The position numbers and the translations under genes are program-made. Shown here piece by piece: positions 18,701 to 26,700 of a stretch of 64,000 nt of DNA. The notes under the pieces are model-generated. The model searched no databases, was not told the DNA's origin, and was given only the letters and a program-made list of their open reading frames with translations. Source of the stretch: Nocardiopsis suaedae (GTDB taxonomy: Bacteria > Actinomycetota > Actinomycetes > Streptosporangiales > Streptosporangiaceae); assembly GCF_027706745.1 (NCBI RefSeq), contig NZ_JAQFWP010000038.1:1-64000 (forward strand). The letters run 5' to 3'. Positions within the stretch are counted from its first letter, which is position 1. Every line of letters begins with the position of its first letter.

Positions 18701-19643
18701 GGACCTCCTCGGCCACCCGGCCCTCGTCGCCGATGAACCGGGTGAAGCGCAGGATCAGCTCGTCCAGGAGCATGATGACGGCGTCCTTGCCGAGGTGCTC
18801 CTTGGCGTGGCGGCTGACCACCGACAGGCCCTCGTCGAGGCTGATGAAGGCGTCGCCGGCGCCGTGCACCACACCGGTGAAACGCTGGAAGGGGCCGGCG
18901 AGCAGGGCGCTGATCAGGTCCTCGCGCAGGTTGCGCTCGGACCGGTCGGCGGTGTCGGCGGCCACGGCGAAGGCGCGGTCGAGCTTGTCGGAGGTCCAGG
19001 CCTGCTCGGTGGCGTAATTGCCCCAGGAGTCAGCGTCGGCGGAGGCCGACTCCGTGGCGGGCAGCTGCGCGATGAAGGCCTCGTCGCCGAGCTGGCGGCG
19101 GTGCTCCGCGGCGTCGGCGAGCATGCCGTCGGCCCGGTAGACGGCGGGGATCGGCGCGTCGGGGTACTCCTTGCGGACCTGGCGCACGTAGCCGCCGAGG
19201 ATCGCCGCCTCCAGCGAGTCCTCGTCCACCAGGTGGCTCTTGACCTCGATGAAGGATGCCTGGGGCAGCCAGTCGTCGTGCCCGGAGAGGATGTCGCCCA
19301 GGCGCTCCTTGCCGCGGACGGCCGGGTCGTGGTCGAGGATGCCGGAGAGCACGGCCATGAAGTGGCTCTTACCGGAGCCGAAGGAGCCGTTGAGGTAGGT
19401 GGCCCGGGACTGGTTCTGGGCCAGCGCGCCCTTGATAGTGGCGAGCACGTCTTCGAAGCAGGTGGCCAGCTGCGGGGTGACGACGTACTCGGCGATGGCC
19501 TGCGCACGGCGTGACTCTGCGCTCTCCCCGAGCTTGAACACGAGGTCACCGTCGTGGACGGCCTCGGGGATCTCGATCAGGTCGCCGAGCACACGCTGTG
19601 CACCGGCGCCGCCGGAACCGTCTGCGGGGGGAGGTGTCGCCAT
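15792..19643 (-). CDS. pglY: BREX type 2 large ATPase PglY
   Basis: The 1283-residue protein has a P-loop GSFGSGKS at 86-93 in the sequence LNGSFGSGKSHFMAVL, followed by an ATPase-like core with VIMLLDELIL (about 290). Length and sequence match PglY/BrxC-type ATPases, the scaffolding ATPase of BREX. Residues 540-1100 are long helical segments; the C-terminus (about 1190-1250) is Gly/Pro-rich and probably flexible. It is the first gene of the brx/pgl half-operon. The ATG lies 12 bases after AGAAGG. A minus-strand TATGGT hexamer at about 19729 is a possible -10 element, but no convincing -35 accompanies it. Confidence 0.95.
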   Translation of the reverse strand: MATPPPADGSGGAGAQRVLGDLIEIPEAVHDGDLVFKLGESAESRRAQAIAEYVVTPQLATCFEDVLATIKGALAQNQSRATYLNGSFGSGKSHFMAVLSGILDHDPAVRGKERLGDILSGHDDWLPQASFIEVKSHLVDEDSLEAAILGGYVRQVRKEYPDAPIPAVYRADGMLADAAEHRRQLGDEAFIAQLPATESASADADSWGNYATEQAWTSDKLDRAFAVAADTADRSERNLREDLISALLAGPFQRFTGVVHGAGDAFISLDEGLSVVSRHAKEHLGKDAVIMLLDELILRFTRFIGDEGRVAEEVQKVAKLIESSASERPAPIVSFVPRQADVRDLVGLGGGTEGVSSTIKYWDGRFDHVNLADSNLTEVVRKRLLAPKDEAAAAEIATAFERMRNARPEVKDTLLDVSGGEADTWEDFQGLYPFSPAVLHVMVDLSAALQRQRSALKLMLELLVRNRTTLQVGQLVPMGAVFDVLVEGEVRPFKDQLSAEYDKIRNFYRTKVLPWLLERHGTTEEEVAGLDVVAPFRREDLLVKTLLLATLVPNVPALKELTASRLIALNHGIIKARRTNQDVHKVAEFFKTMSGQFGEVRVGEQTTNPTIALNLLRVDTESLMRSVLSAANDHDLRRAFQKMLWEELGLQEGANRASITWRGTQRTVELVFGNIRDPQMGREQFQPEGDQAVRLVIDYPFDDHGHNPADDYKRIEDLQDEFPDPPATLAWVPHFLSEQRIQDARRMIMMERLLEPNAIEEKAPDWSSEDRRDARMQLDNQRAQLAQQLKGLLRGAYGLTEPNDTDYNARAHRGHLAPLLPNAQVTLEAGSSFPSAMERIMCGLLDNIYPEHPDFSAFSGKTPLRRQDLSATLKAVEQAKGVKLQNYTPEKTDLPVLRRVANPLDIAQVSEVFVLRGTWTQRLDKLAGSAQTDTTDIRVRDLKAWIRETEKGHGLTEDLVDLIVQVYAIETDRAWLRGGARFTDVAFGRLHGDIVLHRQALPSEEEFDRANERAAQLFGLARAPLRNAAAVQRMAEQLKGQMAPKLGNVGMLVAELEQRADLLHLDDDSPRLRTARVLKDLIEDLRDQTDDTALVSALGRADLPGDLGVYKASLDGAYNLAQKMQNTRWEPLEALVERAGDPDALGEFSAEQLTRLRSTAYANDTQQARLATVLDHVVNEAMKRLLSKGGETKPVNRTGTTTDPGGRDLFDGDGSTAGTRVARGGGIEGTAPESGPPGDPGDTAVASARLDPGQDAAALVQRLREQLGIDDEAAIEITVRVAE

Positions 19644-19984
19644 CGCCGTGGGGCCCTTCTACCGCTGATGAAGCATGCGCTGTTGGGGGAAGCGCAGCAG
19701 GCTGGTTTTGTCACTGTGTGTCTGCCCCACCATATTCCTGCGTAGAGCACCGCCGCACGAAGGATCCGAGCGCGCGGGCGCCCCGATCTCATCGTGTGTT
19801 AGGGGCCGCTTGTTCGACAGGAGGTCCTTGCAACTGAAGCGCGCGCTGGGGACCGGGGAGCACCACACCTGGGAATTACACGCCTCACCAGTGCGCGGGG
19901 ATTACAGGAAAAGCCGACGGGACGACGGATGAGTGCGTACCCTCCTCCGCGGCATAGACCGTCTACTAATCGTTGGGAACCACC
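19644..19984. other. Divergent intergenic region between pglY and an unknown gene
   Basis: About 340 bases separate the two divergent starts. I find no gene. Both promoters should lie here; TATGGT (minus, near 19730) and TACTAAT (plus, 19962-19968, just before the GTG of the rightward gene) are weak -10 candidates. Confidence 0.35.
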
Positions 19985-21178
19985 GTGCACGACTCCCCGT
20001 CCCTCTCCGCGGAGAGGACCACTCACCTGCTCGAACGCACCGGAGACCTGAAGGGCGAACTGCTCGACTTCGCCATGGGAGCGGAGCACGGCGAGGAGCT
20101 GGCCGAACGGCTCAGCGAGGCCGAGCACGAGTACGGCGCGCTTGACGAGGCGGGCCGGGCCCTCATCATCGAGGCGTTCCTGCGGGAGGAAGGTTCAGAC
20201 GGAGGCGCCGCGATCCTGGAGAGGTTCGCGGCGGAGCGTCGGCCTCGCCTGGACACGGCCGACCGGGAGATGGTGCTGGGCTGGATGGACATCGTTCACG
20301 GCGTCTTCGAGGTGCAGGGCCGTGACGGGGAGGGCATCCGCCTGCACAACCTGATCGATGACCTGGTCTACACGGTGTACTCGACCATGGGCGGCAAGGT
20401 CTTCGACTCGCTGGAGGAGGGGTGGTTCGCCACGGCGTCGCTCGTCCCTCTGTGGCCGGGCAGCGGCGCGTGGACGGTCGCCGGGTATATGGCGCCACGG
20501 CGCCCTGAGGACGGGCCCGCCCTCGCGCGGGCCGCCGTGGAGATGGTGACGCGGTCGCCGATGCTGGCCCTGCGCAACCCCCGGCTGGTTGAGCGGGCTT
20601 GGGAGCTGGAGGCGGAGGACCGCGCCTATTTCATCTCCAGGCACGGTGGGGACCTGGTCATCGTGTCCGGGGAGCAGGTCAAGGAGGAACTGCTCGTGTT
20701 CGCCCGCAGGGAGAACGAACGGGCCGATGCCGAGGCCACTGCGGGGCGAGACGAAGGTCCGGCGGACGCCGTCCCCTTCGACGACGTTCCTCGCCACGGG
20801 GAGTTCCCGGAGGGTGAAGGCATCGCCCTCATCTACGACGAGCGTGACGGCCTGTACTACGTGGCCGGATTCGGCCTCGTCGATGAGCTGTTCGCGAATC
20901 CCGAACTGGCTGCCGACCCGCTGCGCCTGGAGGATCTGCGCGAGTACCTCGATGACGATTCGGTGCCGCCCTCGGCGATCCGGCGGCTGGTCCAGCGCCA
21001 CCCGGACACGGCTGACCAGGTATTCACCGCGTTCCTGGGAGAGCCTGAGTTCCGCTGGGAGCGGGATGGCGAGGAGCTGCTCCGTCGGTGGAAGAGCTCC
21101 GACTACGAACGCGAGCCGGTCCCCGGCATCACTGTGCTGGGCGACCGGCTCACGGAACTGGCCAAGCGGGCGGGGTGA
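19985..21178 (+). CDS. Unknown protein encoded between pglY and pglX
   Basis: I do not recognise this acidic protein of about 397 residues. It looks cytoplasmic: no signal peptide or membrane segment. Visible features are an N-terminal helical part (residues 5-60), a central portion with DDLVYTVYSTMGGKVFDSLEEGW, and LIYDERDGLYYVAGFGLVDELF near 275. The GTG at 19985 follows GGGA weakly; TTG at 19973 is an alternative, and a TACTAAT just upstream would allow a near-leaderless transcript. It diverges from the pglY operon and converges on the gene at 21183. Codon use is normal for the window. A defence role is suggested only by position. Confidence 0.75.
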   Translation: MHDSPSLSAERTTHLLERTGDLKGELLDFAMGAEHGEELAERLSEAEHEYGALDEAGRALIIEAFLREEGSDGGAAILERFAAERRPRLDTADREMVLGWMDIVHGVFEVQGRDGEGIRLHNLIDDLVYTVYSTMGGKVFDSLEEGWFATASLVPLWPGSGAWTVAGYMAPRRPEDGPALARAAVEMVTRSPMLALRNPRLVERAWELEAEDRAYFISRHGGDLVIVSGEQVKEELLVFARRENERADAEATAGRDEGPADAVPFDDVPRHGEFPEGEGIALIYDERDGLYYVAGFGLVDELFANPELAADPLRLEDLREYLDDDSVPPSAIRRLVQRHPDTADQVFTAFLGEPEFRWERDGEELLRRWKSSDYEREPVPGITVLGDRLTELAKRAG

Positions 21179-21182
21179 CCGT

Positions 21183-21617
21183 TCAGGCGGCTGAGAGGGC
21201 GGCCTTGGGGGCGGCGTTCGGTGTCCCCGTCGGGAGGCGGGGCACTCGTGGGGCACTGAGGCCAGCGGTAGGCGCGCTTGCCGGGACACCGGCAGCACCC
21301 CGCACCCGTGGCCGTGTGGCTCGGAAGAGGGCGAGGAGGAGCGCGTCGGTGTCGGGGGCCTCGATCAGGCCGCTGGGGGTGGCCGCCCAGTAGGAGTGGG
21401 TGTGCTCACCGAAGTAGATGATCAGGTGCGGGTGGCGGGCCTGGACCGCTGCGGCGCGGGCGTGCTCGGCGGCGTACTCGGAGCGGTGGCCGCCCAGGCG
21501 CGGGAGGTCACGGGCCCGGAGGGCGCGGCAGGAGCGGTGGGCGCAGGACGGGCAGGAAGGCCCGAAGTGCGCGGAAGTTCCGGCTGGCAGGGTCGCGACG
21601 GATGTACTGTGCGGCAT
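21183..21617 (-). CDS. Hypothetical protein with Cys-rich N-terminus
   Basis: The 144 residues include CPSCAHRSC near residue 22, a possible small metal site, then a conserved-looking core (HLIIYFGEHTHSYWAATPSGLIEAPDTDALLLALF) and an Ala/Pro-rich tail. The ATG follows GTAGGAATCCC at good spacing. It is transcribed in the same direction as the ATP-binding protein at 21783-22463, but two strong hairpins lie in the gap, so it may be separately regulated. Function unknown. Confidence 0.6.
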   Translation of the reverse strand: MPHSTSVATLPAGTSAHFGPSCPSCAHRSCRALRARDLPRLGGHRSEYAAEHARAAAVQARHPHLIIYFGEHTHSYWAATPSGLIEAPDTDALLLALFRATRPRVRGAAGVPASAPTAGLSAPRVPRLPTGTPNAAPKAALSAA

Positions 21618-21667
21618 GGGATTCCTACTTCCTTCTCTCGATCATCCATGGGGGGACCGGAGCCCTG

Positions 21668-21700
21668 GGCCTGGTGGGAGGTGTCAGCTCCCACCAGGCC
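21668..21700. terminator. Perfect 13-bp hairpin
   Basis: GGCCTGGTGGGAG (21668-21680) and CTCCCACCAGGCC (21688-21700) pair perfectly over a 7-base loop. No U-run follows on either strand. It stands 17 bases from a second hairpin, so a tandem terminator or a structured leader for the gene at 21617 are both possible. Confidence 0.5.
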
Positions 21701-21716
21701 GCTCGCCCCCGTTGTT

Positions 21717-21772
21717 GATCTCGGGAAAGGCGGCCTTATGAGGGCCGTCATAAGGCCGAGTTCCCCGAGATC
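21717..21772. terminator. Long two-stage hairpin after the ATP-binding protein gene
   Basis: The outer arms GATCTCGGG (21717-21725) and CCCGAGATC (21764-21772) and the inner arms GGCCTTATGA (21732-21741) and TCATAAGGCC (21748-21757) are perfect complements. They enclose a 6-base loop. The structure begins 11 bases after the stop at 21783 on the minus strand and is probably a terminator or processing element. Confidence 0.55.
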
Positions 21773-21782
21773 ATCGGCGGGC

Positions 21783-22463
21783 TCAGAGTCGGTTCCAGGC
21801 GTTCGCGGTCAGGTCGAAGTCCAGGCGAAACCAGACCTTGCGGTAGTACGGGTCGCCGTTGTCGCCCCAGGAGGTCGCCAGCGCGTCTACGAGGGCGAGC
21901 CCTCGGGAAGAGTCGGCGTCGCTGACCAGCCGACCGGGCTGGAGTGGGGAACGCTCCGGGACGGATGCCGCGTCGCCTTCGATGCCGACGCTGGCGCCGG
22001 AGACGCGGCGACCGCGTGCCGGAATGGCGGTGCCTTCATCGCAGCACAGCAGCGTCAAAGCATCGACGCTGCGGCGCGTGATGAGGGTGAAGGCGCCGCC
22101 GGGACGCCCCGAGTACGTGTGGGCGATGGCGTTCGCGGCGAGTTCGGAGCCCAGGAGGGTGAACAGGTCGCGGAAGTCGGACGGGCGGTCGGCGGCGCAG
22201 GTGGACAGGAAGGCGCGGACCAGCGGCAGGAACCCCAGGTTGCCGGGGAAGTCGTAGCGGCGCCGGGTGTAGGGACGCCGCTCGGGGCGGCCACTGAAGT
22301 AGTGCCGGTATTGCCTGGGGACGAGGTCGCCGAGCCGGACGGTCACCTCCGGCAGGAGCGGGACGTTGGGCGTGTGGGGCGCAGCGGAGTCCGAGGACGG
22401 CGGCCGCGCCGGGGAATCGACGGTGGCGGTCGTGTTCGCCGCCGGAGGTGGGAACGCGGACAT
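21783..22463 (-). CDS. ATP-binding protein, HATPase_c-like regulatory family
   Basis: The 226-residue protein has a GHKL/anti-sigma-like ATPase signature: SELAANAIAHTYSG as N-box, and DADSSRGLALVDALATSWG as G2-like segment. Single-domain proteins of this type are abundant in actinomycetes next to DUF5753-HTH and DUF397 genes, as here, and are thought to be regulators rather than phosphorylating kinases. The ATG is preceded by GGAGGAG at nine bases, which decides the start against the longer frame to 22538. It diverges from the HTH gene and probably starts from the promoter at 22616-22644. Confidence 0.85.
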   Translation of the reverse strand: MSAFPPPAANTTATVDSPARPPSSDSAAPHTPNVPLLPEVTVRLGDLVPRQYRHYFSGRPERRPYTRRRYDFPGNLGFLPLVRAFLSTCAADRPSDFRDLFTLLGSELAANAIAHTYSGRPGGAFTLITRRSVDALTLLCCDEGTAIPARGRRVSGASVGIEGDAASVPERSPLQPGRLVSDADSSRGLALVDALATSWGDNGDPYYRKVWFRLDFDLTANAWNRL

Positions 22464-22615
22464 GTGGACACACTCCTCCTGCGAGGGAGCGGGGCATGGG
22501 GGTAGGAGGCGTCCGCCGGTGGACAGCAAGGTCAGCATTCGTCGTGCAGGGCTACGGACGCCTGCGTAGCGCGACCAGAAAACTCACGGTGATGTCGCAG
22601 TCACTGACTACACTC

Positions 22616-22644
22616 ACCGTAAGCCGATATCGTAGAGTCAGCAA
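22616..22644 (-). promoter_or_regulatory. Predicted promoter of the ATP-binding protein gene
   Basis: On the minus strand TTGCTG (22639-22644) and TACGGT (22616-22621) are 17 bases apart. The -35 overlaps the repeat cluster listed at 22630-22668, so the regulator encoded next door could control it. Confidence 0.4.
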
Positions 22645-22668
22645 GCACTTTTTGCTACTTCGTAGAGT
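22630..22668. promoter_or_regulatory. Two TCGTAGAGT direct repeats spaced 30 bp, flanking an inverted repeat
   Basis: TCGTAGAGT occurs at 22630-22638 and 22660-22668. AGCAA (22640-22644) and TTGCT (22652-22656) form an inverted repeat between them. The 30-base period puts both copies on one face of the helix. The cluster is in the divergent promoter region of the HTH gene, so an operator for that regulator is plausible. Confidence 0.45.
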
Positions 22669-22690
22669 TTTCTTCAGCTAGGGTGTCCCC

Positions 22691-23554
22691 ATGGCTACCG
22701 CCCACAGCCCGACGCTTCGCCTCCGCAGGCTCGCGACCCGCCTCCGCCGTGCCCGGGAGGAGGCCGGCTTCACGTCTTCCCAGGTCGCAGCCAAGTTCAA
22801 GTGGAGTGCAGGCAAGGTCAGCAAGATGGAGACCGGCGAGACCAAGCGCATCAGCGCAGCGGACCTCGATCTGCTCATGGATCTGTACGAGATCACCGAT
22901 CAAGCGGAGCGCGACGGCATGCAGGCTCTTGCCCGCGATGCCCGCCAGCGTGGCTGGTGGTCCAAGTACAAGAAGGTCTTCAGCGACCGTGCACTGCCCG
23001 ACTTCGAGGCCGAGGCGTCCCTGATCCGGACCTTCGAAGCCCAGCTCATACCGGGCCTCCTGCAGACCCCGGAGTACGCAGAGGCTCTCCTCAAGGGCGG
23101 TCGCCTCACCGACAGCGAGACTCTCCAGCAGAAGCTCGATGCACGCATGGCAAGGCGAACGATCCTCACACGCGCCTCACCAGCCCGCTTGCGCGCCGTC
23201 ATCGACGAATCCGCACTCAAGCGCCCGATCGGAGGAGCCGATGTCCTGCGTGGCCAGCTTGCGCACCTGCTGTACATGGCACAGCGACCCAACATCGACA
23301 TTCAGGTGCTTCCGGTCGAAATCGGGTCCCACGCCGCACTCTGCGCCCCGTTCACCCTTCTGGAGTTTCCCGATCCCCTGGACCTCCCGATCATCTACAT
23401 CGACACCGCCGCAGACGGCCTCTTCATCGAAGACCCGGATGAAGTCGAGGCGCACAGTGCTACCTTCGGCGACATCCAAGGATCCGCCGTGAGCACGGCG
23501 CGATCCGCCACCATCATCACCGACCTCATCAAGTCCCTGGAGCAGGACACATGA
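22691..23554 (+). CDS. XRE-family HTH regulator with DUF5753 domain
   Basis: The 287-residue protein has an N-terminal helix-turn-helix (LRRAREEAGFTSSQVAAKFKWSAGKVSKMETG, residues 16-48). A DUF5753 domain follows (about 95-275; QLIPGLLQTPEYAEALL, APFTLLEFPDPLDLPIIYIDT). These proteins pair with a small DUF397 partner and are called Scr1-type; they behave as antitoxin-like or developmental regulators in Streptomyces. Its stop overlaps the DUF397 start by 4 bases (ATGA). The direct repeats just upstream may be its own operator. Confidence 0.92.
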   Translation: MATAHSPTLRLRRLATRLRRAREEAGFTSSQVAAKFKWSAGKVSKMETGETKRISAADLDLLMDLYEITDQAERDGMQALARDARQRGWWSKYKKVFSDRALPDFEAEASLIRTFEAQLIPGLLQTPEYAEALLKGGRLTDSETLQQKLDARMARRTILTRASPARLRAVIDESALKRPIGGADVLRGQLAHLLYMAQRPNIDIQVLPVEIGSHAALCAPFTLLEFPDPLDLPIIYIDTAADGLFIEDPDEVEAHSATFGDIQGSAVSTARSATIITDLIKSLEQDT

Positions 23555-23736
23555 TCCCTGACGAGAGATTCCGGAAGAGCAGCTACAGCGGCCACTCGCA
23601 GAACTGCGTGGAGGCGGCGAGTGTTTCGGAAGTATCAGCGATCCGTGACTCGAAGCACCCGGAGCATGGCCATCTCAGCTTCCCCTCCAGTGAGTGGCAC
23701 GCCTTCCTCCAGGCAACCCAGCGCGGAGCCCTGTAG
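23551..23736 (+). CDS. DUF397 protein
   Basis: The 61 residues show the DUF397 pattern: FRKSSYSGHSQNCVEAA, then VSAIRDSKHPEHGHLSFPSSEWHAFLQAT. It is the usual small partner of DUF5753 regulators, translationally coupled to the upstream gene. A strong hairpin at 23743-23777 ends the transcript. Confidence 0.9.
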   Translation: MIPDERFRKSSYSGHSQNCVEAASVSEVSAIRDSKHPEHGHLSFPSSEWHAFLQATQRGAL

Positions 23737-23742
23737 AAGCAA

Positions 23743-23777
23743 GGAACGCGGTGGGAACACAGTCCCCACCGCGTTCC
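23743..23777. terminator. Bidirectional terminator between DUF397 gene and pglX
   Basis: GGAACGCGGTGGG (23743-23755) pairs perfectly with CCCACCGCGTTCC (23765-23777) over a 9-base loop. It is 6 bases past the DUF397 stop and 18 past the pglX stop on the other strand. Confidence 0.8.
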
Positions 23778-23795
23778 TCACTTTCTAGACCGCCG

Positions 23796-26700
23796 CTACT
23801 TATTCTTCCGCTTGCCTCGGCCACTGGCGGTCGGTCGCCAGTTCTTCATGTCGGAGTCGGTGATCCCGGTCTCCTCACGAAGCTGTTTGAGGTCTTCCTC
23901 CACGATGTCAGCGGGGCTCTCCCCCGTTTCGTCGGGTTCAGAGTGCCACTGGCGCACCCACGGAAGCAGTTCGGCGATGCCAGCGAGCAGCGGCGTCATC
24001 TTCTCAGCGTCGTCACGCCACCCCTGCTCGATCCGCTCGAAGGCGAGCGAGGCAAGGGCATCGGCTTGCTCAGCATGGTTCCAGCCCGCCCAGCCAAGGA
24101 TGAGTGTGGGGTCCTCGTCGGTCTCGGCCCCCTCGTAGGAGATGAAGCGCTCCTTTGGTACGTCGAGCTTACCTCGGTTGCGCCAGAATGAAGACTGACG
24201 GAAGTCCGCCGACGTATATTTTGGCGGGAGAGGAGTGTCCAGTCGGTGCTCCTCCCCCCCGTCCTCAAGGTTGGAATTGAGCCGATCCTCCTCCACTTGA
24301 AGATGCCATACATGCTCCCAGTCTGCGCGTTTACGAAGCCCTGACTCCTTGTAGCGTAGAGCGGAAAGGTAAGGGACATGCTCCGCAGTGATAATGTCAC
24401 TGACAACGGAGAAAAAATCCTTTTCAGGGTCGTAGAGTGCTGCTACATCCACAACTTCAGGAAAGAAATCGCGGACACGATTGCACAGAGCACGCAGGGA
24501 AAACAGACTCGGGCGCTCTTCATTAAAGTCGTCAACATAAAACCATACATTCCGATCTTCGCACTTCTCGAGAATCCACGCTCCGATCGCTTCTTGTAGT
24601 TTCTTGTTCCATTCTCCTTCTTTCCAGCGACGCTTATACTCTGGGCGCTCAAGCAAGCGAATAAGGTCATTCGACTCAATGACTTCGATTCGCTTTTCTA
24701 TAACTCGCTTATAGGAATCCGGCCAATGATTTGGTATTTCAGTAACTAGATCGGCGCCGTGTCGAGCAAACCAAACACTACTTGCTTCACCGCGAAACAT
24801 TTTACGAGCGAGGATAATCTCAAAAGCTCGCTCACCAGGCTTGACCCCGGGCATTTGTTCTGTTTTGGATACGACACCATCTAGATCACCCTCAGAAACC
24901 AGAACTCCATACGAACCATAATTAAGCCAATCTAGCTCCTCTTGCAGGGCGATCATTCGCTGTCGAATAGAAGTATGCTGCGACTCTGCATAACCAAAAA
25001 CCTCATCACTTGGCTTGGTTTTCTTTACAAGAATTCTAGGGTCATGAACCGATATTTGGCGAGCCAGAGTGTCAAGTTCACTCGCGATACTTTGCGCTGT
25101 TTTAACCGGAAGAGGAAAGTTCTTCAACTTTGAAGCAGTAAATTCATAAAATCGCTCCCATTCATCATGCATGAAACCACCTGTTCCTGATTGACTCCCC
25201 TTGTCATGACACACCTGTTTCAACCAAAAGCAACCAACAGAGGAGTTAAGGGCTGAAAGTAGGTCCATGCACTCTTCACGACTAACTTTGTGTGGCAGCA
25301 TCATTACGGGAGCGCTACGAATAAAAACTTCACTCCCCTTGCGCAACGCGAAATGATTATGGGTAGACACAAACGCAAAGGATATAAGGTTCATTGAATC
25401 ATAACGAATGCGATTGAAACTAGAGTACTCGTACCACTCCAACCCCTGCTCTTCTTGATTTCCTGAAAGGGCGCGGCGATCCCGAAGAAGCTGGCGGTAT
25501 GCCCATAGTATTTTTTCTGTAGATGAATCGATCTCGGGCGCCAGCGTTCCTGCGGAATAAGGAAAGATGCCCCCCATTCCATCATTTACACTCCAGTCCC
25601 GGACATCATCTCCCGCCACAAGCGACCGCATGTTATTCTCACTCACCCCCATTCTACGCAACACCTCTTCCCCCAGCATATATGCATCATCGAGTCGAGT
25701 AACCGCACAAAACCCGATATTTTCAACTTTCGCCCCAAGCACCTCCCGTTCTCCTGTAATCACTTCCATCAGGGCCGATGCGCGGCCACCAGAAAGGCTC
25801 CACGGATGACTATTGAAAGACATCCACGAAAAATCGGAACAACTAATCCAATCAGATTCGCTTCCTGGATTATCGACCTGATTGCAAATCGCATTCCACA
25901 CGAGTCCTTCAGCTGGATTTTCCGGCTCCTGCGGCTCTCCCGAGATTCCCATAATCGCTCGAATTTTAGCTTTATGGGAAGCAGTCATATTCCGCCCAAT
26001 AATAATAACAGTCGGAGTGCCATGCCCCGGGATGTACGCGCCCGAAGTGTCGATAATATGAGTGAGGCGCACTCTATTTCGGAAAAACTGCTCGATGAGC
26101 TTCTTCCCGAACTCCCGCTTCATGAACGAATTCGCCGTAATCTTCCCAACGTATCCAGCCCCTCCTCTCTCACCGGTACCCCTCACGGCCAAATTAAAGA
26201 ATCGCTCCGAAAATGGGGCTGACAATGCGTATGCACCGGAACAACTTTCATACCTACTTTTATAGAACTCTTTTTCCTTCTTATCTTTCACTGTGACATA
26301 TGGAGGGTTCCCGACAACAGAGTGATAGCTTCCGACTCCGAGGAGTTGGAATTGGTCGATGTATGGGTACACATCTTCCGTTTCGTAATGATGAGCATTC
26401 CGTTCAGGGAAAAGCTCTTCTTGTTCTCCGCTTCCATGGATAAGAGAGTCTCCTGCAGCCACCACAATGGGCCATTCGGGGTTCGATTCAGACAGTCTGT
26501 AAATTTCACCTTCCTTCATAGCAGCAACCATCAATCGGAATCGTGCGATCGCCACCGCATAGGGGTTCTTATCGACTCCATGCACGCTCTTCAGTGCCCT
26601 ACTGATCAGATCCCAGTCCGATGCCCCGGGCTCTGCCTCGCGCCACTTCTCCAGGAGTCGGTGGAACGCTCCCAGTAGGAAGTGCCCCGACCCGCACGTC

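Noticed and set aside
16653-19514. A 953-codon open frame on the plus strand
   Set aside because: It lies opposite pglY; the translation is low-complexity and pglY has clear motifs and coupling.
24378-26560. Insertion sequence inside pglX
   Set aside because: The AT-rich segment has no terminal repeats or transposase and keeps the pglX frame and NPPY motif, so replacement within the gene fits better.
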